A stretch of 24,113 nt of DNA from Bacteroidaceae bacterium (lineage in GTDB: Bacteria; Bacteroidota; Bacteroidia; Bacteroidales; Bacteroidaceae). The stretch is from the NCBI GenBank assembly GCA_900769765.1, contig CAAGHW010000049.1, forward strand, positions 1 to 24,113, in the 5' to 3' direction. The translations under genes and the position numbers were made by a program. Shown one piece after another: positions 6,803 to 16,448 of this stretch (its first letter is position 1; every line of letters starts with the position of its first letter). The notes below the pieces were generated by a model, which was not told where the DNA came from, searched no databases, and saw only the letters and a list, made by a program, of their open reading frames with translations.

Positions 6803-8659
6803 TTAGAATCTCACGACAGTAGTATATTCTCCAATCTTTCTCTTCTCTTTACCCGACTCATATATACCGTTGGCAAAAGCCTCACCCTGACTCATAAAGT
6901 TCATTTCACACCACGACATCTGAGCCTTGACATCTTCCTCGGTAAGAGCCGTTGTTATCTCTGAATTCGGATTAGCCTGCAGTTCCTTGATTTTCTTAAG
7001 CGCCAATGCATACAAATCATATACTGCACAAAACTTGATGCCGGTAACATATTCACTCGCGCCGAAATTTCTCTCAGACAACAATGTCGCTTCATAATAA
7101 TACACATCAGGATAACCCGCGCATGCTTTCTTTGCCTTATTCAAATATGTCGTTGCATTTTTGGTTCTCTTTGCAGAAAGCTGCAACTTCATCATATTCA
7201 AATACAACTTTGCTTGTGCAAAAGAACTCTGTTGCGTAAAATCGGGTAATTTGAATGCCCTTTCCAAATACAGAATTGCATCCTTAAAATTGGCATCGTT
7301 CAAATTACGTTGTTCTGCCTTACCCAGCGACCTCTCGAATACTTTTATTGCAAGGTCATAAGATGGCTCCACATCATATTTCAGACGCAATGCCTGAATA
7401 TATGTCTCCGATTTCTTATGCCTTTCCAATGGACCATTTATGACAGCATCATAATCACCCTCCTTCTGGAACTTCTCGGCCCAATAAACCTCGAGTGCCT
7501 CAAAGTTGCTCACATCGATAAAACGGCCTTCACCATATCTCAAAGCCTCATCAATTGGTCTTAACTGACTATTGAACCAACGTCCGATGGTTACCCCGTC
7601 CTTATAGATATCATCTTTATATATGATTGACGCAGGGTCTTCGATATAAGCCATCAGATCATCCACACGCTTATGAACCAATTCACAATCCTGCTCAAAA
7701 TTAGCTTTTCTGACATTCTGTTTCAATCCGGTCTCCTTATCGCGTACGATTCTTATATCGGAAAGAATGGCAAACATCGCAATATCGACCATATCAACAT
7801 TCATATCAGTTGATGTCACAATCTCCTTATACCTCGGATACATGAAACGCAGATGGGTTATATCATTGTTTATTATATTCATCAAGGTATCTTTCGGCAT
7901 GTATCTGTTGATGCTGTCACCGTTATATACAGAATCCAGCACTGTGATATCCCTATAGTATCTCAACTGTCGGCTTCTGAATTTTGCAACTGAAAGTGTA
8001 TCCTTTACCTTTGACATATCCAATTGCGCATTCAACGTGTCAAGGTTGTAAATGGCCAAGTCGTAAAGTTCCATAAGCTCGTCACGATGCTCCGACAGCC
8101 TGTCATAACGTTGATTCAGGGTATCGGCACAATACCTTGACAGAATCATCCTTGCCCCATCGACATACATATCAAGTGTCCTGTCATTGGTACTGTTAAA
8201 TGCCACTTTCCATTCATCGTATGCATTCAGGGCACCATTATGCTCAGCCAAAGCCTTTTTATACAATGCCCTCAATCTGGCAACATCTTCCTTAGAACGC
8301 TCTTGTACCTTAAAATATTTCCACAATGTTCTTTCGGGCATATAACCGACAATAAGACTATCCGGGATGATGTTTTTCAATGCTACACTATCGACAAGAG
8401 TACTGTCGGCCACAGCCACGGCTGTATCAGCAACCAAAAGTGTCGTATCGGGAGCAGCTGCCGAAAGACTGTCATCCATCATCGCAGCCATACTCTCTGC
8501 CATCGCCAGAGCCAGGCTGTCGGCCTGAGAGAGAGAAACGGTATCTGCACAGACTGGAGTGTATACAGCATAAACTACCTCTCCACACCTGTTGCGAGCC
8601 GTCGTATATGCAACGCTCAATAGAGTAAATATTATAGCAAAAAAACAGAATCTCTTCAT
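6803..8659 (-). CDS. Secreted TPR-like helical protein, last gene of the fimbrial locus
   Basis: A 618-residue exported protein with a Sec signal peptide (about 1-21) and no lipobox. Residues about 37-100 are a low-complexity Ala/Ser/Asp/Val segment (SLALAMAESMAAMMDDSL and similar), probably a flexible linker. The rest is alpha-helical. Between about 455 and 545 it shows TPR-like pairs (AILYLERAFKLP, AKLYLNMMKLQLSAKRTKNA, ATTYLNKAKKA, DVYYYEATLLSERN), suggesting a protein-binding scaffold. It starts 28 bp after the beta-barrel gene and is last before the palindromic terminator. I cannot name a specific family. A periplasmic partner for the two large envelope proteins encoded just upstream is plausible but inferred. 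Confidence 0.7.
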   Translation of the reverse strand: MKRFCFFAIIFTLLSVAYTTARNRCGEVVYAVYTPVCADTVSLSQADSLALAMAESMAAMMDDSLSAAAPDTTLLVADTAVAVADSTLVDSVALKNIIPDSLIVGYMPERTLWKYFKVQERSKEDVARLRALYKKALAEHNGALNAYDEWKVAFNSTNDRTLDMYVDGARMILSRYCADTLNQRYDRLSEHRDELMELYDLAIYNLDTLNAQLDMSKVKDTLSVAKFRSRQLRYYRDITVLDSVYNGDSINRYMPKDTLMNIINNDITHLRFMYPRYKEIVTSTDMNVDMVDIAMFAILSDIRIVRDKETGLKQNVRKANFEQDCELVHKRVDDLMAYIEDPASIIYKDDIYKDGVTIGRWFNSQLRPIDEALRYGEGRFIDVSNFEALEVYWAEKFQKEGDYDAVINGPLERHKKSETYIQALRLKYDVEPSYDLAIKVFERSLGKAEQRNLNDANFKDAILYLERAFKLPDFTQQSSFAQAKLYLNMMKLQLSAKRTKNATTYLNKAKKACAGYPDVYYYEATLLSERNFGASEYVTGIKFCAVYDLYALALKKIKELQANPNSEITTALTEEDVKAQMSWCEMNFMSQGEAFANGIYESGKEKRKIGEYTTVVRF

Positions 8660-8687
8660 AAAGAAAACTTACTATTTGTTTTCAACA

Positions 8688-10739
8688 TCATCTTATCTTA
8701 AAGCTTACGCCCAATTCAAAATCAATAACACGCAACGGGTTGTAATCAACGTAAGGTGCCCACAAGTACTCGTTCTTATGAATTTTTACGCCCAACTCAC
8801 CAAACACACCCCAGTGACGTGTTATGGAGTATCTGCAATTGAATGCACCATGCACGCCCAATTGCAATTTCTCGGGATATGACCTGTCAACTGTCACAAC
8901 ACTACCCGGCAATGTCAACTCTCCTTTGTCAATCTTTGTCTCAAAAGGAAGATGCTTTGACAAGAGCGGACCAGCATAAATAGCAACATCCCATTTTCTG
9001 TATGGGTCATAGCCATGTATCATGTTCGACAAATCAAGTTTCACGTCAAACATACCGTTTATGACTCTATACTTCAAGTGCCACAATCCCTTATATTTAT
9101 ACTGTTTGCCATTCAATTTCTCTGTATAGTTAGTGAGATCACTGAAGTTATGGGTAGTATAATCGGTTTTCAAACGTATACCGAAGAATTTGAGAGGCTG
9201 ATATTCAAGGGCAAATGCGCCATTACCGTTAAACGACTTTCCGCCCTTGTATCTTCCACGTTCCAAGATATAGTTGCTGCCGAACGAAGCTGAGAGGCTC
9301 AACGACTGGCGGTATTTCAGTTTACCGTTCTTCTTATATCTGAATTTATCCTCATCGCCCTCTTGCTTGACATAAGGACGACGTTTTAGTCCGAACTCTA
9401 TTCCAAGAGCAAGATTGAAGCGTTTATCGGTATATTTCTTCTCTATGTAATCATATGGTATCTTATAGGGCACACCAAAATTCACAAATGTCACTCGTGG
9501 CGACAAATAGAGAGCCTTGCCATCGGGAAGCAACCATTTGACCTGCATGGCTGCGGTCAAACCGCCATAGTAACACGATGTCTGCCTTGACGTTTCGGTG
9601 TATTTCCACTGGAATCCATATTCATATCCCGCAGAAGCAGCAAGACAGAATCCTTTGTCCTTGTCTTTTGCCTTAATGGGAAGAGTGAGCAAATTGCCAA
9701 CGACTTCGGCACGTGCAAAGAAATACTGCACTTTAGACATATATTCATATTGAGGCTGACCGAGTGCCAGATTCGGCAAAGTGGTGTATTTATCCCAATT
9801 ACCCGTAGAGTATCCTCCCGAAAATTGCAAAGCCAAATGCCGCGCAAACCAATATCCATAACCAAGCGCCAGATATCGGCCATAATTCTCCGAGAATTTT
9901 ATATCCGATATAATAGATTGAGTACCACCCTCCAAGAACATATAATGCCTGTCAAACATTGGCGTTTCGGTGGGGCAGACTTTCATCAGTTCGTTTTTCA
10001 GTGTATAAATCAAAGACAAGCCAATGCCATACGAAACATTATAGCTGGATATTGCATCTCCTTTCTGCATTCCATTATACCCGGATGTTCCAAAAAGCAT
10101 ATATGGTTCAAGAGCCAGATGCACTCTGTTGCTGAGCCTTACAGTATTTCTCAAACCTAACATTCCATAGACCGATTCCGCACTGTTTTTCCAGACCTCG
10201 GATTTCTGATATCCCACACCGAATGTCGTTGAAATATCGATAAAGCGGTTCGGATTATACCCCAAGAAATAACGTGTCAGATGGAAATGATAATTCAACT
10301 GCACTCCCAACTTGTCCAATTCAACATCATTGTCCTTTACCATGTTGTTGCCGAATCTTACGGCGACACTCAACGAATGGTCTTTTGCTACATCCTTACC
10401 GATAAAGAAACTGTAACTCGATCCTGTGTCATAATTATATTTGCCACGGCGGTTTATATATTCCACACCACCACCTACACCAAAGTAGAAATGCGAGAAG
10501 AATTTTGAATTATCAAATTTCGTTTTTACAGGGATACGATAACGTTTCTGGAAAATAAATCCTCTCGCATCGAATCCTCTGTTCTCTGCTTTATAAATCT
10601 CTTGCTTATTTGAATGTATACTGTCAGCAACATTGATTGTACCACCGACATATTCAAAGCCACCACCGGATACAGCAAATACCGCCTGTGGCAACACAAG
10701 CGAAAAGAGTAAGAATATATATACCAAAAAACGTTTCAT
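8688..10739 (-). CDS. Three-module outer-membrane beta-barrel protein
   Basis: 683 residues with a signal peptide (about 1-22, ends AVFA). The sequence is rich in alternating aromatic/polar strands and appears to hold three successive barrel-like modules at about 84-248, 265-452 and 477-683. Each closes with a similar amphipathic strand (YGIGLSLIYTLK, LALGIEFGLKRR, DFELGVSFKIR). The protein ends in such a strand, as outer-membrane proteins do. The ATG at 10739 is preferred over the in-frame ATG at 10772: it puts the signal peptide first and leaves a 10-bp gap instead of an overlap with the upstream gene. It may be one large barrel or a chain of small barrels. Its place after the OmpA-like gene suggests a role in fibre anchoring or surface assembly; this is not proven. 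Confidence 0.72.
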   Translation of the reverse strand: MKRFLVYIFLLFSLVLPQAVFAVSGGGFEYVGGTINVADSIHSNKQEIYKAENRGFDARGFIFQKRYRIPVKTKFDNSKFFSHFYFGVGGGVEYINRRGKYNYDTGSSYSFFIGKDVAKDHSLSVAVRFGNNMVKDNDVELDKLGVQLNYHFHLTRYFLGYNPNRFIDISTTFGVGYQKSEVWKNSAESVYGMLGLRNTVRLSNRVHLALEPYMLFGTSGYNGMQKGDAISSYNVSYGIGLSLIYTLKNELMKVCPTETPMFDRHYMFLEGGTQSIISDIKFSENYGRYLALGYGYWFARHLALQFSGGYSTGNWDKYTTLPNLALGQPQYEYMSKVQYFFARAEVVGNLLTLPIKAKDKDKGFCLAASAGYEYGFQWKYTETSRQTSCYYGGLTAAMQVKWLLPDGKALYLSPRVTFVNFGVPYKIPYDYIEKKYTDKRFNLALGIEFGLKRRPYVKQEGDEDKFRYKKNGKLKYRQSLSLSASFGSNYILERGRYKGGKSFNGNGAFALEYQPLKFFGIRLKTDYTTHNFSDLTNYTEKLNGKQYKYKGLWHLKYRVINGMFDVKLDLSNMIHGYDPYRKWDVAIYAGPLLSKHLPFETKIDKGELTLPGSVVTVDRSYPEKLQLGVHGAFNCRYSITRHWGVFGELGVKIHKNEYLWAPYVDYNPLRVIDFELGVSFKIR

Positions 10740-10749
10740 CTCTCTATTC

Positions 10750-13509
10750 TCAATTCTTTCCCAGATACTCATTCCTTATACTCCTCAACAGAGTAAGCGT
10801 CTCTTTCTTTACTTTCAAGTCCTTGCAATCCCTCAGGTAGATATTAAACACCGTCATATATCTGTCGTCAAGAGAAAAACATTTGTAAAGATTCGCTCTT
10901 ATCACTTCCTCTTTCGGAAAATCGGTCAATGCTTCAGTCATTGCAGCATTGAAGTAAACGTATGGGTGATCACTACCCGCTGCAACATTTTCCTTCATGC
11001 TTTTATGCCAATTTTCGGTAGCCTTTACAAAAACCTTCTCCTCTGTACCGTCCGGCAAAAGCAAGTCAGCATCGTTACATGCTATCAGGAAATAGTCCAA
11101 GTCATCGCTGAAACACTTCACGAGCAACGCATCAACCTCCTTCAACAGATTATTCTTGAGCATAATCTTTCCACCGACATAGGCATTGTATGCTTGACGC
11201 ACCTTGACAATTGCCGTCAAATAATTGCGTTTGACTCCACGCGGAAGTTTCGACAATCCCTCGTTTGCCTTTACCAACCACTCCTCGTCATCTAAAGCAG
11301 AATTAGGATTATCCATAGCCAAAGCCAACACCACATAGTTCAAAGGCGAAGATGCCATTACGAGTTCCCTTGTCTCCTTGTCGTCTTCACTTTCACCCTT
11401 GTATTTTCCACGCAGACATCTGGAGAAAGCACGCAGATTCTTATATTGAAGATTTGTTTTAGCAGCCTCTGCAATAATACCCTCAAGAGCAGGAATATCC
11501 TTGTTATATTCAACATTCTTGCTTCTTAGAATCATAATAAGCTGGTTGGCTGCCACTTCAGGATAATTTATATACTCTGTATACAATTTTGTCTCGTAAT
11601 CCTGTTTGAAACGGCGGTATACCAATGAATCCTTACCTGCCGAAGACTTATATATTGTAAGGTCGAGGTGAGGTTTAAGCAATTCAAAGTCGAGAGTATC
11701 CCTTTTGATATACGAAGCAGCAAGAACCGACGCGGCAAACGGCCAACGATAATCATCATTAAAAGGATACAAAGAACGCTTTGCAACCTCCTCGCGTTCA
11801 TCAGCGCCCAGGTTATCGATAAGAATCCAATATACTCCAAGCGGATAAGGCTTGTCAGGATTTCTCCGATAACGCGCCACAATGGTATCGACAGGTTGCT
11901 TACCCACCTTTGTCACAGCGTATGAGTATTTCACAGCTCTCAGTTTAGGAAGATACTCTTTCTTTATCAATTCATTATAAGACGGAAGCTTCTTTATCTC
12001 CCTCTCCTGGTTTGCAAAACTTACGGCATCGTCATCATTCTTCACAGGATAGCGTTTGACAATCTCATAGATAGCATTGGCTTCCTCTTCATAACCACCT
12101 TTCATCAAGCTGTCGGCAAGCACATCCCAACCGGCAACTTTTGTTTCACCAATTTCCACCGGACGGCCACCAGCAGCATCCTTAACTCTTGACACCGCAT
12201 AAGCAGCACGTTTCTGAGCAAGAGCCTTATTTGTGGCAAGCCTACCGTCAGGCGAAGCCACACCATAAATGTTCACATAGTTGAGTTTTGTGTCAGGGTC
12301 CTGTTTTGAATACTCCAACACGTTATATAACGTATCGCGCAGAGCCTTCAATGAGGCATTGCTTGCCGAATCATTAGGCGATATCACCGAAGAGCCGATA
12401 GCAAAGTTCAGACGAAGCTCTCCCGGAGTCTGAATATTCTCATTACGCAACGGAACTTCAAACATCTTCTTGTCGGGCATGAACTCCGTGAACGCATAAT
12501 CGAGGAAACGCAACGGATTACGTCGCTCACCGTCATTATGAATACTCTCGGAATATATTTCCGAGTTATAATCATTGATGCTCACATGGAATCCATAGGG
12601 ATATGGATGTGATGTGTCCGGATCAAAGCCCTGAAAGCGGTCTTCAAGATATATATTTATTGTATCGTGTGTTGCATTTACACTTACATAAGGTTTTCTT
12701 CTCAATGAATCGGCCTCCATCTCTTTATAGAACAGGCTATCACCTTGCAGAGCTATATAATAGTTTATCGAATCATTTTCAAGATCAAAATTCATGCGAC
12801 GCAACTGTGTCTCGACATATTCATCCATATCCACATACACAGCCCTTCCGTAAGAATATACCGTATCCGACTCCACATCCGATATATCAGCACGGTCATA
12901 AAGAATCGGTTGCACAAGTATTCGCATATTATCACATACCCTGTAAGGGAAACGATAGGAGATAGAGCGCACCATACCCTCGACACTCTCATCACCGCCC
13001 GATATTACAGGCTCTGCCGAGCCGTATGTAAGAGAAGACTGGATGATGACCTCTTCGAGACTTTTCTCACCTTCGAACTTTACAATAAGTTTGTCGTTTA
13101 TTCTGTTAAGAGGGTATATATGCCTATACTCATTATCCTTCATATTTTTCGTATAAGAGAACGTGGGGTCAGTAGTCCACGCCACTATCACACCACCGTC
13201 AGGAACAGTAATCCTGAAAGTTGCATAGTCGAATTCTGTTTCCGGAACGACATCGGCACGCACAAAATCGGGAGTATCATTAGGATTTCCCATCAGCGAT
13301 TTGACAGCATTCCTGGCATCGTCCATCGTGGCAAATGCATAGATCACGACATACTCCTCATACTTGTATGAATAGTTACCGTCGTCCGTAAAAGGATAAG
13401 GATTCAAAGTTATCTCACCCTCGACGGTAACAGACCCTTGCGCATGCACACCTGTTGCACCAAAAAGCAATGCAAAAAACAGAGTTATTATAGCAACACG
13501 TATATTCAT
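10750..13509 (-). CDS. Large OmpA-like (DUF3868-type) fimbrial locus protein
   Basis: 919 residues with a signal peptide ending at VHAQ (24). The N-terminal about 340 residues are beta-rich and resemble the DUF3868 N-terminal region of Bacteroidales fimbrial OmpA proteins (SISYRFPYRVCDNMRILVQP). An OmpA C-like peptidoglycan-binding domain follows at about 364-475: LRLNFAIGSSVI, then IYGVASPDG and NKALAQKRAAYAVSRV. Unlike classical OmpA this domain is internal, followed by about 445 residues of helical sequence. The Asp that binds diaminopimelate in E. coli OmpA aligns with Ser419, while the conserved Arg is kept (R434). The ASP(D/E)G form is, as far as I know, usual in these Bacteroidetes proteins. 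It likely links the fimbrial complex to the cell wall or outer membrane. It starts 52 bp after the small DUF3575 gene. Confidence 0.78.
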   Translation of the reverse strand: MNIRVAIITLFFALLFGATGVHAQGSVTVEGEITLNPYPFTDDGNYSYKYEEYVVIYAFATMDDARNAVKSLMGNPNDTPDFVRADVVPETEFDYATFRITVPDGGVIVAWTTDPTFSYTKNMKDNEYRHIYPLNRINDKLIVKFEGEKSLEEVIIQSSLTYGSAEPVISGGDESVEGMVRSISYRFPYRVCDNMRILVQPILYDRADISDVESDTVYSYGRAVYVDMDEYVETQLRRMNFDLENDSINYYIALQGDSLFYKEMEADSLRRKPYVSVNATHDTINIYLEDRFQGFDPDTSHPYPYGFHVSINDYNSEIYSESIHNDGERRNPLRFLDYAFTEFMPDKKMFEVPLRNENIQTPGELRLNFAIGSSVISPNDSASNASLKALRDTLYNVLEYSKQDPDTKLNYVNIYGVASPDGRLATNKALAQKRAAYAVSRVKDAAGGRPVEIGETKVAGWDVLADSLMKGGYEEEANAIYEIVKRYPVKNDDDAVSFANQEREIKKLPSYNELIKKEYLPKLRAVKYSYAVTKVGKQPVDTIVARYRRNPDKPYPLGVYWILIDNLGADEREEVAKRSLYPFNDDYRWPFAASVLAASYIKRDTLDFELLKPHLDLTIYKSSAGKDSLVYRRFKQDYETKLYTEYINYPEVAANQLIMILRSKNVEYNKDIPALEGIIAEAAKTNLQYKNLRAFSRCLRGKYKGESEDDKETRELVMASSPLNYVVLALAMDNPNSALDDEEWLVKANEGLSKLPRGVKRNYLTAIVKVRQAYNAYVGGKIMLKNNLLKEVDALLVKCFSDDLDYFLIACNDADLLLPDGTEEKVFVKATENWHKSMKENVAAGSDHPYVYFNAAMTEALTDFPKEEVIRANLYKCFSLDDRYMTVFNIYLRDCKDLKVKKETLTLLRSIRNEYLGKN

Positions 13510-13561
13510 AATAAAAAATACATCTTTTTACAAGGTGGTTTATACAATCTCCACAATTATA

Positions 13562-14101
13562 CTATTTTAAGATATATGAAAAGGCAACCGATATATTCGG
13601 ACACATCATCACACCTTTACTGTTATTCTTTTCACCGTAGTCCTCGTACACATCGCCTTTATAATATTCCTTTTGCGTGTACAGATTCGCGTTCAATCCT
13701 CCTTCGAGTTCAAGATTCCATCGTCTGGAAAGTTTGAACACATGTCCGAATATTATACCGGCTGAAAGCGAGACACCATCATACACATTCTTGCCCCAAG
13801 AAATGTTATACTGTGTAATTTGGGCTCTTACTCCGACAAATTGTCTGATAAACGGACGGCCGTTGAACCAATAGCGGAAGTTCGGAGTGAATGTAGCTAT
13901 CTGTATATCCTTTCCCCACATCTTATGACAATATGCACCTCCAACTCCCAAAGAGTGTTTTTCGCCTACAACAAAATCGATATGTATATTAGGCATGGTA
14001 GCAATATCCCTCAAGACATCACTCTTCAGAACCATCATCTGTGCATTCATCTTGAATACAAAAATGACAAACACCACTATGAATAAAATTCTCTTTTTCA
14101 C
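13562..14101 (-). CDS. DUF3575 family outer-membrane protein (short)
   Basis: 179 residues with a signal peptide (MKKRILFIVVFVIFVFKMNAQ). It has the DUF3575 signature: LKSDVLRDIATMPNIHIDFVVGEKHSLGVGG, FTPNFRYWFNGRPFIRQFVGV, and a C-terminal beta-strand (CPNISVAFSYILK). Such proteins are small beta-barrels repeatedly found beside fimbrillin and OmpA-like genes in Bacteroidales. Translation starts at GTG (14099-14101): no ATG precedes the signal peptide, and the next ATG (residue 18) would remove it. It begins 7 bp after the stop of the interrupted fimbrillin gene and is followed by the OmpA-like gene, the usual pairing. Confidence 0.85.
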   Translation of the reverse strand: MKKRILFIVVFVIFVFKMNAQMMVLKSDVLRDIATMPNIHIDFVVGEKHSLGVGGAYCHKMWGKDIQIATFTPNFRYWFNGRPFIRQFVGVRAQITQYNISWGKNVYDGVSLSAGIIFGHVFKLSRRWNLELEGGLNANLYTQKEYYKGDVYEDYGEKNNSKGVMMCPNISVAFSYILK

Positions 14102-14108
14102 TTTATAA

Positions 14109-14387
14109 TTAAAAGCCTTCAGGAACCTTCAGTTCCCAACGTACTCCACTTGACAGGATCGGCAAATCACTGTCAGCATCCTCGTCTGTATATTTAAATC
14201 CATCAATAACCTCAGGAACATTCAAGTTCACAGAGATATTATATTCTTTTCCCCCCTCAAAACTCAACTCACCTTCAAACAAAAGTTTTCTTGTAACTTT
14301 TTTGGTATCATCCTCTCTTTTATGATACACTATTTTCAGATATTTCAGCGGGACAGTAGGCGGAATGAACATTTCCGATCGCGAGGT
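14109..14387 (-). pseudogene. C-terminal part of a fimbrillin, cut off by an in-frame TGA
   Basis: After the TGA at 14388-14390 the same frame stays open for 92 codons to a TAA at 14109-14111. It encodes a typical fimbrillin C-terminus: FIPPTVPLKYLKIVYHK, then FEGGKEYNISVNLNVPEV. The intact partners have the same elements in the same place (for example LLPPRDSYDLYIK and FEAGRQYNVTMHVYG in the first fimbrillin). The first ATG after the stop (14370-14372) could give an 87-residue protein, but it would lack a signal peptide. So this is most simply the detached end of the upstream gene. Confidence 0.75.
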
Positions 14388-15188
14388 TCATGTTGTACCG
14401 CCATTAATCTCATTCCTTACCTCATTGACATCAAAAGAGTATGAAATTCCTTCCTCTTCGGATGCATCGGGATAAAAATGGCCATTCTTCAAATCAAGTA
14501 GTCCCTCTCCACTCTTGCTTGTTCCCATCAGCAAAGAGTCGATATATATATACTCATCCGATTCAAAATCAAGGTTAACCTTGGCAAAAGCATGTTTGAA
14601 ATTCAGTTCAATACTGTCATTCTCATGATAACCGTTCTTTGTCCTGAAAATCTTTCCTGTATATAAATAATCGGTAAGCATATATTCACTTGCAAGATCA
14701 AGTCTTATATAACAACTTGTATCACCTATGACCAAATCGCCTTTGTATGGCAAATATGAATATACGGCTATTGCACTATTCTCTTCTATAGGGAAAGAAC
14801 GCTGTTTCTTGTCAACAGGAGTTATCTCCCCCTTCAACAATCCCTCTTCGTCCAATTTGCCTTTATATTCTGCATTGTACATATTATAGCAGAAAGATTC
14901 ACCTGTCAAAGCAGACAGACAGTCAGCATAAACATCATCCTCGGTCGCAGCCACGCCTAAAACACCAATTCTGGTTTGTGTAGCGGCAACTGTTGCACGG
15001 CTCTTGCCACCAGACAATACCGGCCACTCTTCAGGAACGACATCAATGCCGTAATCGACCGTATAACCGGCCGAAAAATTTATAAGAACATCCTCTTTGG
15101 GCAGTGAATCACCGCCCAAAGAGTGTTCTGTACAACCGATGAACAACATCGGAAGTAAGGATGCAGATATAAAAATCCACTTACGCAT
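14388..15188 (-). CDS. Fimbrillin-like lipoprotein, truncated by nonsense codon
   Basis: 266 residues: signal peptide with lipobox LFIGC (Cys19), an Arg about 45 residues later (KSRATV, R64), then beta-rich sequence typical of fimbrillin N-terminal and early C-terminal domains (NSAIAVYSYLPYKGD, HAFAKVNLDFES). It stops at a TGA just before the conserved final strands, which are still encoded downstream in the same frame; the intact protein would be about 359 residues. The missing part includes strands needed for the last beta-sandwich and strand exchange, so the product is probably not assembled normally. It could be a minor or tip subunit when intact. Its ATG shares the A of the upstream gene's TAA (TAATG, 15186-15190), implying translational coupling. 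Confidence 0.75.
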   Translation of the reverse strand: MRKWIFISASLLPMLFIGCTEHSLGGDSLPKEDVLINFSAGYTVDYGIDVVPEEWPVLSGGKSRATVAATQTRIGVLGVAATEDDVYADCLSALTGESFCYNMYNAEYKGKLDEEGLLKGEITPVDKKQRSFPIEENSAIAVYSYLPYKGDLVIGDTSCYIRLDLASEYMLTDYLYTGKIFRTKNGYHENDSIELNFKHAFAKVNLDFESDEYIYIDSLLMGTSKSGEGLLDLKNGHFYPDASEEEGISYSFDVNEVRNEINGGTT

Positions 15189-16405
15189 TAATTAATGTCA
15201 AAATTAAGATTATCATCATCAACCTCTTGCCAGTCTTCAACAGTAGCATTCAACTCAATTCCTGTGACACCCGTAGCATTTATATTGATATTATAAATCT
15301 TTCCGGGCTGGAATGGTGAGCCGTCCTTGAGTGTAATGCTCATTTTCTTCTCAGAATGATACTCCTGTCTATCGTTACAAAGAACAATAGACATCAAATA
15401 CTCAGTGTCGAAAGGACATAGCATGATACAATCACCCACGCGTACCTTCTTGCCGGTTACAACGCCGTCAGCAACTACAGTCTCAAAAGGAACCTTATCG
15501 AATTCTTTTCCGTTCTCGTCGCAGAGAGGAATATCCTGGTCTTTTGCAGAGGTAGCTTTTAGATTACCGACATTACCCTGGTTACCCTGGTCACTATCGG
15601 CCAGAATCATCTGCACCTTTGTTGCAACATTGTGCATTGTAACACTCTTGAGGTAAAGTCCTGCAATACCACCAAAACCGTCATCCTCGGCCTCCTGGTC
15701 CTTTGTAGGAACAAGATAGAAACGGAACTGTGCCAACTTATGGTAGAAAGTCATGTGTGCAACATCTTCACCGGAAGTTCTGAAATATTTTGCACTATAG
15801 GCATAATTGTTGCCTTCTATAATATCAGAACGTCCCCAAAGGATATCTTTTGTACCATCGATGTCAAAATCAACTGTGATACGGTACTTGCCGGCAGCAT
15901 ATTGAGTCATATTGAAGCCATCCTCCTGATAAGGGTGATAGCCGTAGAAATCGTATGCATACCAACTGGTAATAGGATAATACCAAAGAGGATAGTCTTC
16001 GTCGTCCTTTACAAGATTATCGGTTGTAGCATCCAATGTACACTTCATGTTGTTCCAATATATACCATTGGTAGTAGTGGCATAGTCTGCTCCCGGGTCA
16101 ACTTCAACCCTCCAATCGACATCTTTTGCACCTTCTGTACCCATAGAACCATTTATACCGGTCTTCTTTCCGGCAACCATAAAGATACCTACAGGCTCAA
16201 GATCGTACTTGTCCTCAACACTTGCTCTTGTAGCAGAAGCTTTCTGATTTTCTGTAACATCGATATCAAGCAAGCCTTTGGCGTTCAAAAGAACGGGTAC
16301 ATCCGAAGGAGATTCCACAACAGGTCCGTTATCAGACCCGTCGTTGGTACATCCCACCAAAATAGAAGAGACGATGAATATCAATAACAATATTCTTTCT
16401 TTCAT
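15188..16405 (-). CDS. Fimbrillin family protein, accessory pilin
   Basis: 405-residue pilin-like lipoprotein: lipobox ILVGC (Cys19), a likely Arg processing site at R60 (SATRASVE), a beta-rich body, and the family C-terminus QPGKIYNININATGVTGIELNATVEDW. In type V pili, lipoprotein precursors are exported, flipped to the surface and cleaved after an Arg. That frees a groove and lets the C-terminal strand of the next subunit insert. The body contains WYYPITSWYAYDFYGYHPYQEDG and LAQFRFYLVP, where fimbrillins usually have the FFAYHP-like segment. It differs clearly from the two upstream pilins and may be an accessory (tip or neck) subunit. The gap from the upstream gene is 43 bp. Confidence 0.82.
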   Translation of the reverse strand: MKERILLLIFIVSSILVGCTNDGSDNGPVVESPSDVPVLLNAKGLLDIDVTENQKASATRASVEDKYDLEPVGIFMVAGKKTGINGSMGTEGAKDVDWRVEVDPGADYATTTNGIYWNNMKCTLDATTDNLVKDDEDYPLWYYPITSWYAYDFYGYHPYQEDGFNMTQYAAGKYRITVDFDIDGTKDILWGRSDIIEGNNYAYSAKYFRTSGEDVAHMTFYHKLAQFRFYLVPTKDQEAEDDGFGGIAGLYLKSVTMHNVATKVQMILADSDQGNQGNVGNLKATSAKDQDIPLCDENGKEFDKVPFETVVADGVVTGKKVRVGDCIMLCPFDTEYLMSIVLCNDRQEYHSEKKMSITLKDGSPFQPGKIYNININATGVTGIELNATVEDWQEVDDDNLNFDIN

Positions 16406-16448
16406 TTTTGGAATTTTTTATTAATTACCAATTATTCTGTAACAATTA

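Noticed and set aside
14388..14390. TGA as selenocysteine or recoded Trp in the split fimbrillin
   Set aside because: TGA ends other genes in this window, and no SECIS-like hairpin or supporting context is evident. A nonsense mutation or base-call error is simpler.
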